A stretch of DNA of 64,000 nucleotides from JBFWMG01 sp050251715 (GTDB taxonomy: Bacteria; Desulfobacterota; Desulfovibrionia; Desulfovibrionales; Desulfovibrionaceae), in assembly GCA_050251715.1 (NCBI GenBank), contig JBFWMG010000018.1, forward strand, positions 4,010 to 68,009, in the 5' to 3' direction. The notes under the pieces are model-generated. The model did no database searches. It was not told the DNA's origin and saw nothing but the letters and a program-made list of their open reading frames with translations. The translations under genes were made by a program, and so were the position numbers. Below are positions 55,273 to 62,872 of the stretch, one piece after another. How positions within the stretch are numbered: the first letter of the stretch is position 1; each line of letters starts with the position of its first letter.

Positions 55273-56253
55273 CTACAGAGGGGTAACACTGCCGTTGTAC
55301 AAGACGATTTCCCGGCCCCGCACCGCAAGGCGCGCGCCGCCGTCAGGGGCCAGCCCCAGCAGCACGCCTTCGGCCACGGCGGGATCGCCGCCATGGATGC
55401 GCACCGTGCGCCCCCGCCAGGCCAGGCGCGCCTCGATGCCCGCCACGATGCGCTCACCGCCGCCCAGGCCGAGCAACGCCTCGGCCACAGGCCGCCCCGC
55501 CGCAAGCGCGGCGCACCACACGGCCAGCGGCCCCCGCTCTCCCACGGCCCGGCCCAGGCCAGCCGCAGGCACGGCCCATCCGTCGCGCAAGGCGGTCGCG
55601 GGCGGGGGCGCGGCCACGTTGAGGCCAATGCCCGCCAGCACCAATCCGCCCCGTTCCTCCACCAAGATCCCGCACACCTTGCAGTTGTCCACAAGCATGT
55701 CGTTGGGCCATTTCACCGCCGCCTCCACGCCCAGGGACGCCAGCCCTTCGGCCAGCATGAGCCCCACCAGCAGCGGCGTCAGCCCCGGAGGAAAACCGGG
55801 CCGCTCCGGCCAGACAAGCGCGGCGTACACGTTGCCGGGCGGGGAATGCCAGCTCCGTCCCCGCTGGCCCCGCCCGCCGCTCTGGCTGACGGACAGCACC
55901 GCGCCCCATGGCCCCAGCACGCCCTCCGCAACGAGTTGCCGCGCCACGGCAAAGGTCGAGGCGCACGGGCCGCACACCACCACGTCGCCGGACATGGCGG
56001 GGGCGGCGGCAGAGGCGGTGCCTGCGCCAGATGCACCAAATGCCAAAGACACGGGCGATGCTGGGGATGCGGCGCGGACAAACCCCGCCAAATCCGGGTC
56101 GGGCAGCCAGGGACCAAAGGCGGCGACATCCCGCGCCCACACGGGATGGGCGGCGGCCAACTGGTCGGGGCCGCACGGGGCGCACAGTTCGGATCGGCCC
56201 ACGGCCCACAGACGGATGGCATTGCGCATGCCGCGCTTGTACCCGGAAAACAT
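55273..56253 (-). CDS. birA: Biotin-[acetyl-CoA carboxylase] ligase (no HTH domain)
   Basis: A 326-residue protein whose middle shows the biotin ligase signatures SGGRGQRGRSWHSPPGNVYAALVW, VKWPNDMLVDNCKVCGILVE and a C-terminal SH3-like region. The N-terminal ~110 residues do not form the winged-helix repressor domain of E. coli BirA; they are Ala/Pro/Cys-rich and of unknown fold, so this copy is likely enzyme-only. It biotinylates carrier proteins. The start is uncertain among ATGs at 56253, 56229 and 56274. Confidence 0.85.
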   Translation of the reverse strand: MFSGYKRGMRNAIRLWAVGRSELCAPCGPDQLAAAHPVWARDVAAFGPWLPDPDLAGFVRAASPASPVSLAFGASGAGTASAAAPAMSGDVVVCGPCASTFAVARQLVAEGVLGPWGAVLSVSQSGGRGQRGRSWHSPPGNVYAALVWPERPGFPPGLTPLLVGLMLAEGLASLGVEAAVKWPNDMLVDNCKVCGILVEERGGLVLAGIGLNVAAPPPATALRDGWAVPAAGLGRAVGERGPLAVWCAALAAGRPVAEALLGLGGGERIVAGIEARLAWRGRTVRIHGGDPAVAEGVLLGLAPDGGARLAVRGREIVLYNGSVTPL

Positions 56254-56277
56254 TCGCCTGCCTAGCAGGCTCAACCG

Positions 56278-56473
56278 CCATCCATCCCTGCGGCCTCTTT
56301 CCCGAAGCCTTGCGGCTCACGGCGTCGGGTAAACGGCCCTCCATGCCCTCGTCCACAGACAAGAAGGCCGCCCGCCTGGGGAACCCGCTTGCCCCAGCCG
56401 TACCCACCTCTCCCGCCAGCAGTTTTTGGGGCAAGAGAGAGGAGAGAGGATGGGGGTCCGGGGGCTTTGTCAG
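56278..56473. repeat. Dispersed repeat family 2, copy E
   Basis: About 195 bp sharing strong, gapped similarity with 58830-59081. It contains GCGGCTCACGGCGTCGGGTA, CGCTTGCCCCA and the CCAGCAGTTTTTGGGG core near 56413-56428. It fills most of the 301-bp gap between birA and the cca-like gene. Confidence 0.8.
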
Positions 56474-56554
56474 CAGCCCGCGCCGCCATCCGTCGGCCAC
56501 AAAGCGGCGGCGGCCCACTTTCCAGGCCCACGGCTTCCATGCTACCCTTTTGAT

Positions 56555-57688
56555 ATGGATATCTTTCTGGTCGGCGGCGTGGTGCGCGACATGCTGTTGG
56601 GGCGGCCCGCCCGGCAGCGTGATTTCGTCTATTTCGGCACGGAGCGGGATTTCGAGCGCCTGCATCCCGGCGCCAAGCGCGTGGGAGCGGCCTTTCCCAT
56701 CTTTCTCTGGCGCGGCGCGGAATACGCCCCGGCGCGCGCGGGGGACATCCATGCCGACCTGCTGGAACGCGACCTGACCATCAATGCCGTTGCCCTGTCC
56801 TGCGCCCCGGAAGACGGGACGCCCTCCCTTTGCCTGGCCCATCCCTCGGCCCTGGGGGATTTCCGGGACAAGCTGCTGCGCCCGGCCTCGGACACGGCCA
56901 TGGACATCGACCCCTGCCGCGTGTTCAGGGCGGGGCGGTTCGCGGCGGAATTGCCCGACTTTACGGCCCACCCTTCCCTTGTCCAGGCCATGCGCGCCAC
57001 CGGGGCAAGCGGAGCGCTGAACACGCTGGCCGCCGAGCGCGTGGCCGCCGAGATGCAAAAAGCCCTGGCCGCCCCCGCGCCCAGCCGTTTTTTCACGCTG
57101 CTGGACCAGGCCGGCTGCCTTGCCCCATGGTTTGCGGAACTGGCCCCCCTCTCCGCCATTCCGGCGGGACCGCCGCAATACCACGACGGGTCCGTGCTCA
57201 AGCACATTCTGGAGATGGTGGACAGGCTGGCGGGCGACCCGCTGCACGCCTGGATGGGGCTGTGCCACGACCTGGGCAAGGGCGCGACAGACCCCGGCAA
57301 GTGGCCGCACCATTACGGGCACGAATCGCTGGGTGAAGCGCTTGCCGCGTCGCTGGGCCAACGGCTGCGCCTGCCGACCCGGTACATCGACGCGGGCAGG
57401 CTGGCGGCGGGGCTGCACATGAAAACCGCCGTCTACGGCACGTTGCGGCCTGGCACGCGGGTGGATCTGCTCATGCGCCTGCACACGGCGCGGCTCTTCG
57501 AGGCCATGTTCGCGGTGGCGCGGGCCGACAAGGCAGAGAGACAAGGGCCGGACTGGCTCGACGCGGCACGGGACGACCTGGCGCGGATGCTGGCGGTGTC
57601 CCTGCCGCCCGCCGAACGCGACCAGGGCGAGGCCTCGGGCGAGCGGCTGCGCGCGTTGCGCTGCCTGGCCTTGGCCAACAACCGGTGA
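56555..57688 (+). CDS. tRNA nucleotidyltransferase-like protein with HD domain
   Basis: A 377-residue protein aligned well with E. coli CCA-adding enzyme: FLVGGVVRDMLLG at the N-terminus, ERDLTINAVALS, and a C-terminal HD domain (HDLGKGATDPGKWPHHYGHE). CCA enzymes add CCA to tRNA 3' ends. The catalytic DxD is altered: E. coli D21-R-D23 is Q21-R-D23 here, losing one metal ligand. The ATG at 56555 has a weak ribosome site. Whether it is active or has another role cannot be told from sequence. Confidence 0.8.
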   Translation: MDIFLVGGVVRDMLLGRPARQRDFVYFGTERDFERLHPGAKRVGAAFPIFLWRGAEYAPARAGDIHADLLERDLTINAVALSCAPEDGTPSLCLAHPSALGDFRDKLLRPASDTAMDIDPCRVFRAGRFAAELPDFTAHPSLVQAMRATGASGALNTLAAERVAAEMQKALAAPAPSRFFTLLDQAGCLAPWFAELAPLSAIPAGPPQYHDGSVLKHILEMVDRLAGDPLHAWMGLCHDLGKGATDPGKWPHHYGHESLGEALAASLGQRLRLPTRYIDAGRLAAGLHMKTAVYGTLRPGTRVDLLMRLHTARLFEAMFAVARADKAERQGPDWLDAARDDLARMLAVSLPPAERDQGEASGERLRALRCLALANNR

Positions 57689-57847
57689 CGCACTCCCTCC
57701 CTTGCACAACGTTGCGATTTTCGTCGTTTCAGGTAAATATGATCCAGGCGATACATAAAAATGGTTGCCAGCACGCTCTCCGGCATGTAGATTAACATGC
57801 GACGCTTATTGGGATTAAAAGAGAAATTACGTTGAGGAGTTGCCACT

Positions 57848-58765
57848 ATGAGGTTGTTGACCCGCTCCGATTTCGACGGGCTTGCCTGCGCCGTGCTCAT
57901 CAAGGAAATGGGATTGCTGGATGAATGGAAATTCGTCCACCCCAAGGACTTGCAGGACGGCTCCGTCCACGTGACCGAAAACGACATCCTGGCGAACGTA
58001 CCGTTCGTCAAAGGCTGTGGCATGTGGTTCGACCACCATGCCAGCGAGGCCGAGCGCCTTGTCCCTGGCCAGGATTATACGGGCGCATGGAAACTCGCCC
58101 CCAGCGCGGCCCGCGTCGTGTGGGAATATTTTGGCGGGAACACAAAGTTTGCCAATAAATACGATGAAATGCTCAAGTTCGTGGACAAGGTGGACAGCGG
58201 TGACCTGACCGCCGAGGAAATCATGGCGCCCAAGGGCTGGATCCTGCTTGGATTCATCATGGATCCGCGCACGGGGCTGGGCCGCTACAAGGACTACACC
58301 GTCAGCAATTACCAGCTGATGGAGGAACTCATCGGCTACTGCCGCACCCTGCCCATCGACAAGATCCTGCAGGTTGGCGACGTGAAGGAACGGGTGGACC
58401 GTTACTACCAGCAGGAAAAGATGTACCGCGAGATGGTGCGCACCAACGCCGCCGTGCACGGCAACGTGCTGCTCATCGACCTGCGCAACCAGGAAGAGAT
58501 CTACACGGGCAACCGGTTCACCATGTACACCATGTACCCGCAGTGCAACATCAGCATCCAGGTGATCTGGGGGCTCAAGAAGCAGAACACGGTCTTCACC
58601 TGCGGCTGGTCCATCGTCAACCGCACCAGCAACACGGACGTGGGGCGGCTGATGCTGCAACACGGCGGCGGCGGCCACAAGCAGGTGGGCACCTGCCAGG
58701 TGCCCAACGACCAGGCGGACAAGATCCTGAACGAACTCATCGAACAAATGCGCGCCGACGGCTAG
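57848..58765 (+). CDS. DHH-family phosphoesterase
   Basis: A 305-residue protein with the DHH metal site (TRSDFDG at 6-11, WFDHHAS at about 60-66) and a C-terminal DHHA1-type domain with GGGGHKQVG. The family includes nanoRNases, c-di-AMP and oligonucleotide phosphodiesterases and exopolyphosphatase-like enzymes; the substrate here is unknown. GAGGAG lies eight bases before the ATG. It is a single gene between the cca-like gene and repeat copy F. Confidence 0.85.
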   Translation: MRLLTRSDFDGLACAVLIKEMGLLDEWKFVHPKDLQDGSVHVTENDILANVPFVKGCGMWFDHHASEAERLVPGQDYTGAWKLAPSAARVVWEYFGGNTKFANKYDEMLKFVDKVDSGDLTAEEIMAPKGWILLGFIMDPRTGLGRYKDYTVSNYQLMEELIGYCRTLPIDKILQVGDVKERVDRYYQQEKMYREMVRTNAAVHGNVLLIDLRNQEEIYTGNRFTMYTMYPQCNISIQVIWGLKKQNTVFTCGWSIVNRTSNTDVGRLMLQHGGGGHKQVGTCQVPNDQADKILNELIEQMRADG

Positions 58766-58829
58766 CCGGACGCCCGGCCAAGCAAAAGATACTCAGGGGA
58801 GGGGTCACCCTCCCCTCAAGCTGCTCCCC

Positions 58830-59081
58830 CCCATCTCTCCCTGCTGTGTCTCTCTCGGAGTCTTGCGGCTCACGGCGTCGGGTAAACTGTCCTCCGTGCC
58901 CTCATCCACAGACAATGAGTCCACTCGCCTGGGGAACTCGCTTGCCCCAACCGTATCCACCGCCCCCGTCAGCACTCTGCCTGGGAAATTCGCTTGTTCC
59001 AACCGTATCTCCCCTCCCCCAGCCAGCAGTTTTTGGGGAAAGAGAGAGGAGAGAGGATGGGGGTCTGGGGCTTTGTCAGCA
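58830..59081. repeat. Dispersed repeat family 2, copy F with internal duplication
   Basis: About 250 bp. It shares copy E's blocks: GCGGCTCACGGCGTCGGGTA near 58865, CCAGCAGTTTTTGGGG near 59020, and an AGAGGAGAGAGGATGGGGGT tail. A ~52-bp module (GGGGAACTCGCTTGCCCCAA then a diverged repeat) occurs twice in tandem. It ends next to the engB stop codon and fills the 318-bp gap. Confidence 0.8.
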
Positions 59082-59083
59082 AT

Positions 59084-59749
59084 CTAAAGGGACAGGCCGC
59101 CCGCCTCGAACAGGCTTTCCCACAGTTTTACGCTGCCCTTGCCCGTCTTGCCCGAGAAAAGAATGGGCTTTGCGCCGCCCAGAATGGCCTGCCACTGCTT
59201 TTGCCGGGCGCTCTGCTCCTGCTGCTTGCACTTGTCCGCCTTGGTCAGCACCGGGATGACCGGAATGCCCAGGGAACGCACATAGTCCGTCATGTCCAGG
59301 TCGAGCCGCTGCGGCTCCACCCGGCAGTCGATGAGCACGGCCACGGCCTTCAGATCCCGCGAGCGGGTCAGAAAGGCGTCGATGAGCTTGGCCCACTTTT
59401 CGCGCTCGACCTTGGAGCATTTGGCATAGCCGTAGCCCGGCAGGTCCACCAGATACAGGGGCGACGGCCCTGGATCGTCCACCGGCGTGCCGGGCAGGCG
59501 CACGCGGTAGTAGTTGAGGCTGCGGGTCTTGCCCGGCGTGGCGCTGATCTTGGCCAGCTTGCGCTGTCCGGCCAGGCAGTTGATGAGCGTGGACTTGCCC
59601 ACGTTGGACCGCCCGGCCAACGCCACCTGCGGCCCATGGATCTCCCCTGCCGCGTCGATCAACTGGCCCGGCGTGTATACGGTCTTCTCCAATATCAACT
59701 GCGCGTTCGGCCCGTCTTCCCGCGTTTCCGGCCTCTTTGTCCCATCCAT
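59084..59749 (-). CDS. engB: Ribosome biogenesis GTP-binding protein EngB (YsxC)
   Basis: A 221-residue GTPase for 50S assembly: G1 GRSNVGKSTLIN, G3 DLPGYGYAK, and G4 TKADK, with FPDAFLTRSRDLKAV-type helices between. The start at 59749 gives the normal EngB length; a 68-codon upstream extension is non-conserved-looking. The ribosome site is weak. It is divergent from the arsR cluster. Confidence 0.92.
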   Translation of the reverse strand: MDGTKRPETREDGPNAQLILEKTVYTPGQLIDAAGEIHGPQVALAGRSNVGKSTLINCLAGQRKLAKISATPGKTRSLNYYRVRLPGTPVDDPGPSPLYLVDLPGYGYAKCSKVEREKWAKLIDAFLTRSRDLKAVAVLIDCRVEPQRLDLDMTDYVRSLGIPVIPVLTKADKCKQQEQSARQKQWQAILGGAKPILFSGKTGKGSVKLWESLFEAGGLSL

Positions 59750-59895
59750 ACAGTATCCCGCATCCTTATCCGTTATATATGCCCATACATCGGGCCGGGG
59801 CACGCCCCGCCCGCAAGGCAGCCGTCCTGACACCGCACACGGCGCGTGACCGTACCAATGGCCTAGTGGAAGTATCCTGAAACCGCAACCCCGGC

Positions 59896-59931
59896 GGCGG
59901 GGCGCGCCCCTCTCCTGTCGCGCGCCCCGCC
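59896..59931. other. Strong hairpin in the engB-arsR divergent gap
   Basis: An 11-bp perfect stem GGCGGGGCGCG (59896-59906) with its complement (59921-59931) and a 14-base loop. No T run. The rest of this 318-bp gap before the arsR promoter has no gene. Confidence 0.5.
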
Positions 59932-60002
59932 CACGCCCCGCCACCCATCCCACCCGACAGCCCTTTGCCCTTCAAAATCCAACAAAAAGACGCCCGCACC
60001 GC

Positions 60003-60031
60003 TTGACACGGGCAACACTTGGCCTTATTAC
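60003..60031 (+). promoter_or_regulatory. arsR promoter (near-consensus sigma-70)
   Basis: TTGACA (60003-60008), a 17-base spacer and TATTAC (60026-60031), so transcription would start near 60038 and read arsR, 30 bases later. A half-degenerate operator, CTTGGC-N6-ACCAAA (60018-60035), overlaps the -10. Confidence 0.75.
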
Positions 60032-60041
60032 CAAATGAACA

Positions 60042-60059
60042 GTTGGCCAACCAGCCAAG
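60042..60059 (+). promoter_or_regulatory. ArsR operator 1
   Basis: The inverted repeat GTTGGC-N6-GCCAAG lies just downstream of the predicted start site and overlaps the arsR ribosome site (AAGGA at 60057-60061). It shares the same 6-6-6 layout with the site at 60390. Confidence 0.7.
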
Positions 60060-60067
60060 GATACACC

Positions 60068-60373
60068 ATGCCCCAGATCCCCATCCATACCACAGGACAC
60101 TACGAGGCCCGCGCGCGCGTCATGAAGGCCATGGCCCATCCGTCCCGGCTGATGATGGTGGACGCCCTGTCGCACGGCGAGCGGTGCGTGTGCGATCTGA
60201 CCGAACTGGTGGGCCATGATATCTCGACGGTGTCCAAACACCTGGCGCTGCTCAAGCAGGCGGGCATCGTGGTGGACGAGAAACGGGGCAAGCAGGTGTT
60301 CTACCGCCTCCGGGTGCCGTGCGTTCTCAATTTTTTCCAGTGCCTGGAATCCGTGGTGCGGTCCGGGGACTAA
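60068..60373 (+). CDS. arsR: ArsR-family metalloregulator
   Basis: A 101-residue winged-helix repressor. The recognition helix is STVSKHLALLKQAGIV. The N-terminal Cys pair C40-V-C42 in ERCVCDL is the metalloid-binding motif of the classical arsenite-sensing ArsR; C85 and C92 are further ligand candidates. AAGGA precedes the ATG. It heads the permease/thioredoxin/CcdA cluster and probably represses it from the inverted repeats at 60018-60059 and 60390. The inducer (As(III), Sb(III) or organoarsenical) is not determined. Confidence 0.92.
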   Translation: MPQIPIHTTGHYEARARVMKAMAHPSRLMMVDALSHGERCVCDLTELVGHDISTVSKHLALLKQAGIVVDEKRGKQVFYRLRVPCVLNFFQCLESVVRSGD

Positions 60374-60389
60374 TTTTTTTGACCATACA

Positions 60390-60407
60390 CTTGGCAAAAC
60401 GGCCAAG
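60390..60407 (+). promoter_or_regulatory. ArsR operator 2
   Basis: A perfect inverted repeat CTTGGC-N6-GCCAAG, 17 bases after the arsR stop and 27 bases before the permease start. Same arrangement as operator 1. It could govern an internal promoter or read-through. Confidence 0.7.
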
Positions 60408-60433
60408 CGTTTTACCTGCCGGGAGCATGCCGT

Positions 60434-61735
60434 ATGGATTGGAAACAGGAATGGAAGGCATTGGCCGTCATCGTCGCGGTGTTTCTGGGGTGCTTTTATC
60501 TGCCCGTGGGCGCGGTCCGGTTCGACAACGCCGTGCTGGAGGCCTTCCACCTGGTCAAGTGGTACGCCCAGGAGCACGTCATCCTCTGCCTTGTGCCCGC
60601 GTTCTTCATTGCCGGGGCCATCGGCGTGTTTGTCAGCCAGGCCTCGGTCATGAAATATCTGGGGCCCAAGGCCAACAAGGTCGTGGCCTATGGCGTGGCG
60701 TCCTGTTCCGGCACGGTGCTGGCGGTCTGCTCCTGCACCATCCTGCCGCTCTTCGCGGGCATCTACCGCATGGGCGCGGGGCTTGGCCCGGCCACGGCGT
60801 TCCTCTATTCGGGACCGGCCATCAACGTGCTGGCCATCATCCTCACGGCGCGGGTGCTCGGCCCGCAGCTGGGCCTGGCCCGGGCCGTGGGCGCGGTGGC
60901 CTTCAGCGTGGTCATAGGCCTGGCCATGCACGTCATCTACCGCAAGGAAGAACAGGAAAAGGCCATCCAGATGGCGGCCCTGCCCGAGCCCGAGGTGGCG
61001 CGCCCCCTGTGGCAAACCGGCGTGTACTTCGCGTCCATGGTGGGCGTGCTGGTATTCGCCAACTGGGGCAGGCCCGACGGCGACACGGGGCTGTGGGCCG
61101 CGATATACGCCTCCAAATGGATCGTCACCTCGCTCTTCGCCCTGGGATTCGGCGCGGCGCTCGTGGCCTGGTACGGCGTCCGGCTGCGGCACGCCCTCCT
61201 GGCCGCGCTTCCCGCCGCGCTGCTGGGCCTTTTGCTGCCGCACACGCCGCAGGCGGCCTTCATAGCGGGTGTGGTCGGCCTGTCCATGCTCACCAGCCGC
61301 CGCGAAGGCGAGCTGGGCGACTGGTTCGGCCAGAGCTGGGGCTTTGCCAAGCAGATACTGCCGCTGCTGTTCTTCGGCGTGCTGGTGGCCGGGGTGCTGC
61401 TGGGCAGGCCGGGCAACGAGGGGATCATCCCTTCGGACTGGATCATCTGGGCCGTGGGCGGCAATTCCGTGGGCGCGAATTTCTTCGCCTCCTTTGCCGG
61501 GGCGTTCATGTACTTCGCCACCCTGACCGAGGTGCCCATCCTGCAGGGGCTCATCGGCAACGGCATGGGCCAGGGACCGGCGCTCGCGCTGCTGCTGGCC
61601 GGACCGGCGCTCAGCCTGCCCAACATGCTGGTCATCCGCAGCGTCATGGGGACGCAAAAGACCGTGGTCTACGTGTCGCTCGTGGTGGTCATGGCGACCA
61701 TCAGCGGCATCATATATGGAAACATCGTATCATAA
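60434..61735 (+). CDS. Permease (DUF318/ArsP-type)
   Basis: A 433-residue inner-membrane protein with about eight to ten spans in two blocks separated by a cytoplasmic loop (RKEEQEKAIQMAALPEPEV). Conserved stretches include ASCSGTVLAVCSCTILPLFAGIYRMGAGLGPATAFLYSGPAINV, the DUF318 signature with repeated Cys, and GGNSVGANFFASFAGAFMYF. Related ArsP proteins export trivalent organoarsenicals; the substrate here is inferred from the linked ArsR. It is preceded by operator 2 and followed 11 bases later by a thioredoxin-like gene. Confidence 0.85.
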   Translation: MDWKQEWKALAVIVAVFLGCFYLPVGAVRFDNAVLEAFHLVKWYAQEHVILCLVPAFFIAGAIGVFVSQASVMKYLGPKANKVVAYGVASCSGTVLAVCSCTILPLFAGIYRMGAGLGPATAFLYSGPAINVLAIILTARVLGPQLGLARAVGAVAFSVVIGLAMHVIYRKEEQEKAIQMAALPEPEVARPLWQTGVYFASMVGVLVFANWGRPDGDTGLWAAIYASKWIVTSLFALGFGAALVAWYGVRLRHALLAALPAALLGLLLPHTPQAAFIAGVVGLSMLTSRREGELGDWFGQSWGFAKQILPLLFFGVLVAGVLLGRPGNEGIIPSDWIIWAVGGNSVGANFFASFAGAFMYFATLTEVPILQGLIGNGMGQGPALALLLAGPALSLPNMLVIRSVMGTQKTVVYVSLVVVMATISGIIYGNIVS

Positions 61736-61746
61736 GGAGAGACATC

Positions 61747-61980
61747 ATGAAGAAGATTCTCGTGCTCGGGCCCGGCTGCCCCAAATGCGAAAAACTGGCC
61801 AAGGATGTGGAAAGCGTGGCCAAGGAACTGGGCCTGGACTATGAACTGGGCAAGATCAAGGAGATTTCCCAGATGATGCAGTACGGGGTCATGTCCACCC
61901 CCGCCCTGGTGGTGGACGGCGAGGTCAAGGTGGTGGGCAAGGCGCCCTCGGTGGCGGAACTCCGCAAGATGCTGGCCTAA
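61747..61980 (+). CDS. Small thioredoxin-like protein (MTH895/TM0996 type)
   Basis: A 77-residue redox protein with the motif C11-P-K-C14 (GPGCPKCEKL), cis-Pro STPALVVDGEV, and no signal, so cytoplasmic. This family is commonly linked to DUF318 permeases. AAGGAG lies seven bases before the ATG. Its TAA stop is the first three bases of dispersed repeat copy B, which then separates it from the DGC gene. It may keep a metalloid or permease thiols reduced. Confidence 0.85.
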   Translation: MKKILVLGPGCPKCEKLAKDVESVAKELGLDYELGKIKEISQMMQYGVMSTPALVVDGEVKVVGKAPSVAELRKMLA

Positions 61981-62081
61981 CGCATTTTACATTGAAGCAA
62001 TGTTGCAAGTTGAAATAATGAAGCATTATTTCAACAGAATGCATAAGAGCATCTAAACTTTTTCAAAGTTAAGATGCTCTA
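61978..62081 (-). repeat. Dispersed palindromic element, copy B
   Basis: A 104-bp copy in the same orientation as copy A. Its TAACGC end supplies the stop of the thioredoxin-like gene; the TAGAGC end (TCTA) at 62078-62081 lies six bases before the AAGGAG ribosome site of the DGC gene. It lies inside the arsenic-type cluster. All hairpins are intact. Confidence 0.9.
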
Positions 62082-62099
62082 AAAAAAGGAGCCACGACA

Positions 62100-62468
62100 A
62101 TGAGCACGAAATGCGCATGCAGCGCCGCGCCCAAGCTGATCTTTTCCTGTTCCGGGGGGGCCGACGTGGGCGCGGTGGCCGACCAGGTCGCCCGCAAGCT
62201 CACCCGCGACGGCCACGGCAAGATGTTCTGCCTGGCGGGCATTGGCGGCCGGGTGTCCGGCATCATGAAATCCACCGAGGCGGCGGAGACCATCCTGGCC
62301 ATTGACGGCTGCCCGCTCGACTGCGCCAGGAAATCCTTGGAAGAGGCCGGTTTTTCAAATTTTCAGCACATACGGCTGGCGGACCTGGGGCTGGAAAAGG
62401 GCAAAACCGAACCCACGGACACCACCATCGCGCTGGTGGCGGCCAAGGCGGCGGCATGTCTCGCCTAG
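62100..62468 (+). CDS. DGC-domain cysteine-rich protein (putative zinc/metal-binding)
   Basis: A 122-residue cytoplasmic protein with Cys5, Cys7, Cys17, Cys44, and C71-P-L-D-C75 (GCPLDC), the DGC-domain (PF08859) pattern, with FSCSGGADVGAVADQVARKL. It may bind a metal or metalloid. AAGGAG lies eight bases before the ATG. Overlaps the next gene by 13 bases. The function of this family is not established; here it is a candidate metalloid chaperone by context. Confidence 0.8.
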   Translation: MSTKCACSAAPKLIFSCSGGADVGAVADQVARKLTRDGHGKMFCLAGIGGRVSGIMKSTEAAETILAIDGCPLDCARKSLEEAGFSNFQHIRLADLGLEKGKTEPTDTTIALVAAKAAACLA

Positions 62469-62872
62469 CGCCCGCCCCCCACACCACCGTGGCATGCCGG
62501 AGCTTGGTCCGCGTCCTGGCGGCAGGCCTGCTGGCCCTGCTGTGCCTGGCCGCCCCGGCGCTTGCGGGACAGGAGCCGACCCAGCTGCCCGTACCAGGCA
62601 AAGTCACCATGATCGACCTGGGCGCCAAGGCCTGCATCCCCTGCAAGATGATGCAGCCGATCCTGGCTGAACTGGAAAGGGAATACGAGGGCCGCGCCGC
62701 CATCGTGTTCATCGACGTGTGGGAAAATACGGAAATGCCGCAACGGTACGGCCTGCGCGCCATACCCACGCAGATATTCTATGACGCCCAGGGCAAGGAG
62801 CAGTACCGGCACGAGGGCTTTTTCGACAAGGCGTCCATTGAGGGTGTTCTGAAAAGCCTTGGGGTGCGCTAG
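62456..62872 (+). CDS. Periplasmic thioredoxin-like protein
   Basis: A 138-residue protein with a signal peptide (VLAAGLLALLCLAAPALAG) and a thioredoxin fold carrying C60-I-P-C63 (GAKACIPCKMM) and cis-Pro RAIPTQIFYD. It could receive electrons from the CcdA-like protein encoded next. It overlaps the DGC gene by 13 bases, so they are translated together. An uncleaved N-terminal anchor is possible. Confidence 0.85.
   Translation: MSRLAPAPHTTVACRSLVRVLAAGLLALLCLAAPALAGQEPTQLPVPGKVTMIDLGAKACIPCKMMQPILAELEREYEGRAAIVFIDVWENTEMPQRYGLRAIPTQIFYDAQGKEQYRHEGFFDKASIEGVLKSLGVR

Noticed and set aside
55454..57709. A 751-codon minus-strand frame over birA and the cca-like gene
   Set aside because: It runs across birA in another frame and across the cca-like gene in antisense; composition is non-coding-like.
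59972..61657. A 561-codon minus-strand frame opposite arsR and the permease
   Set aside because: Antisense to a well-supported operon and contains no recognisable domain.
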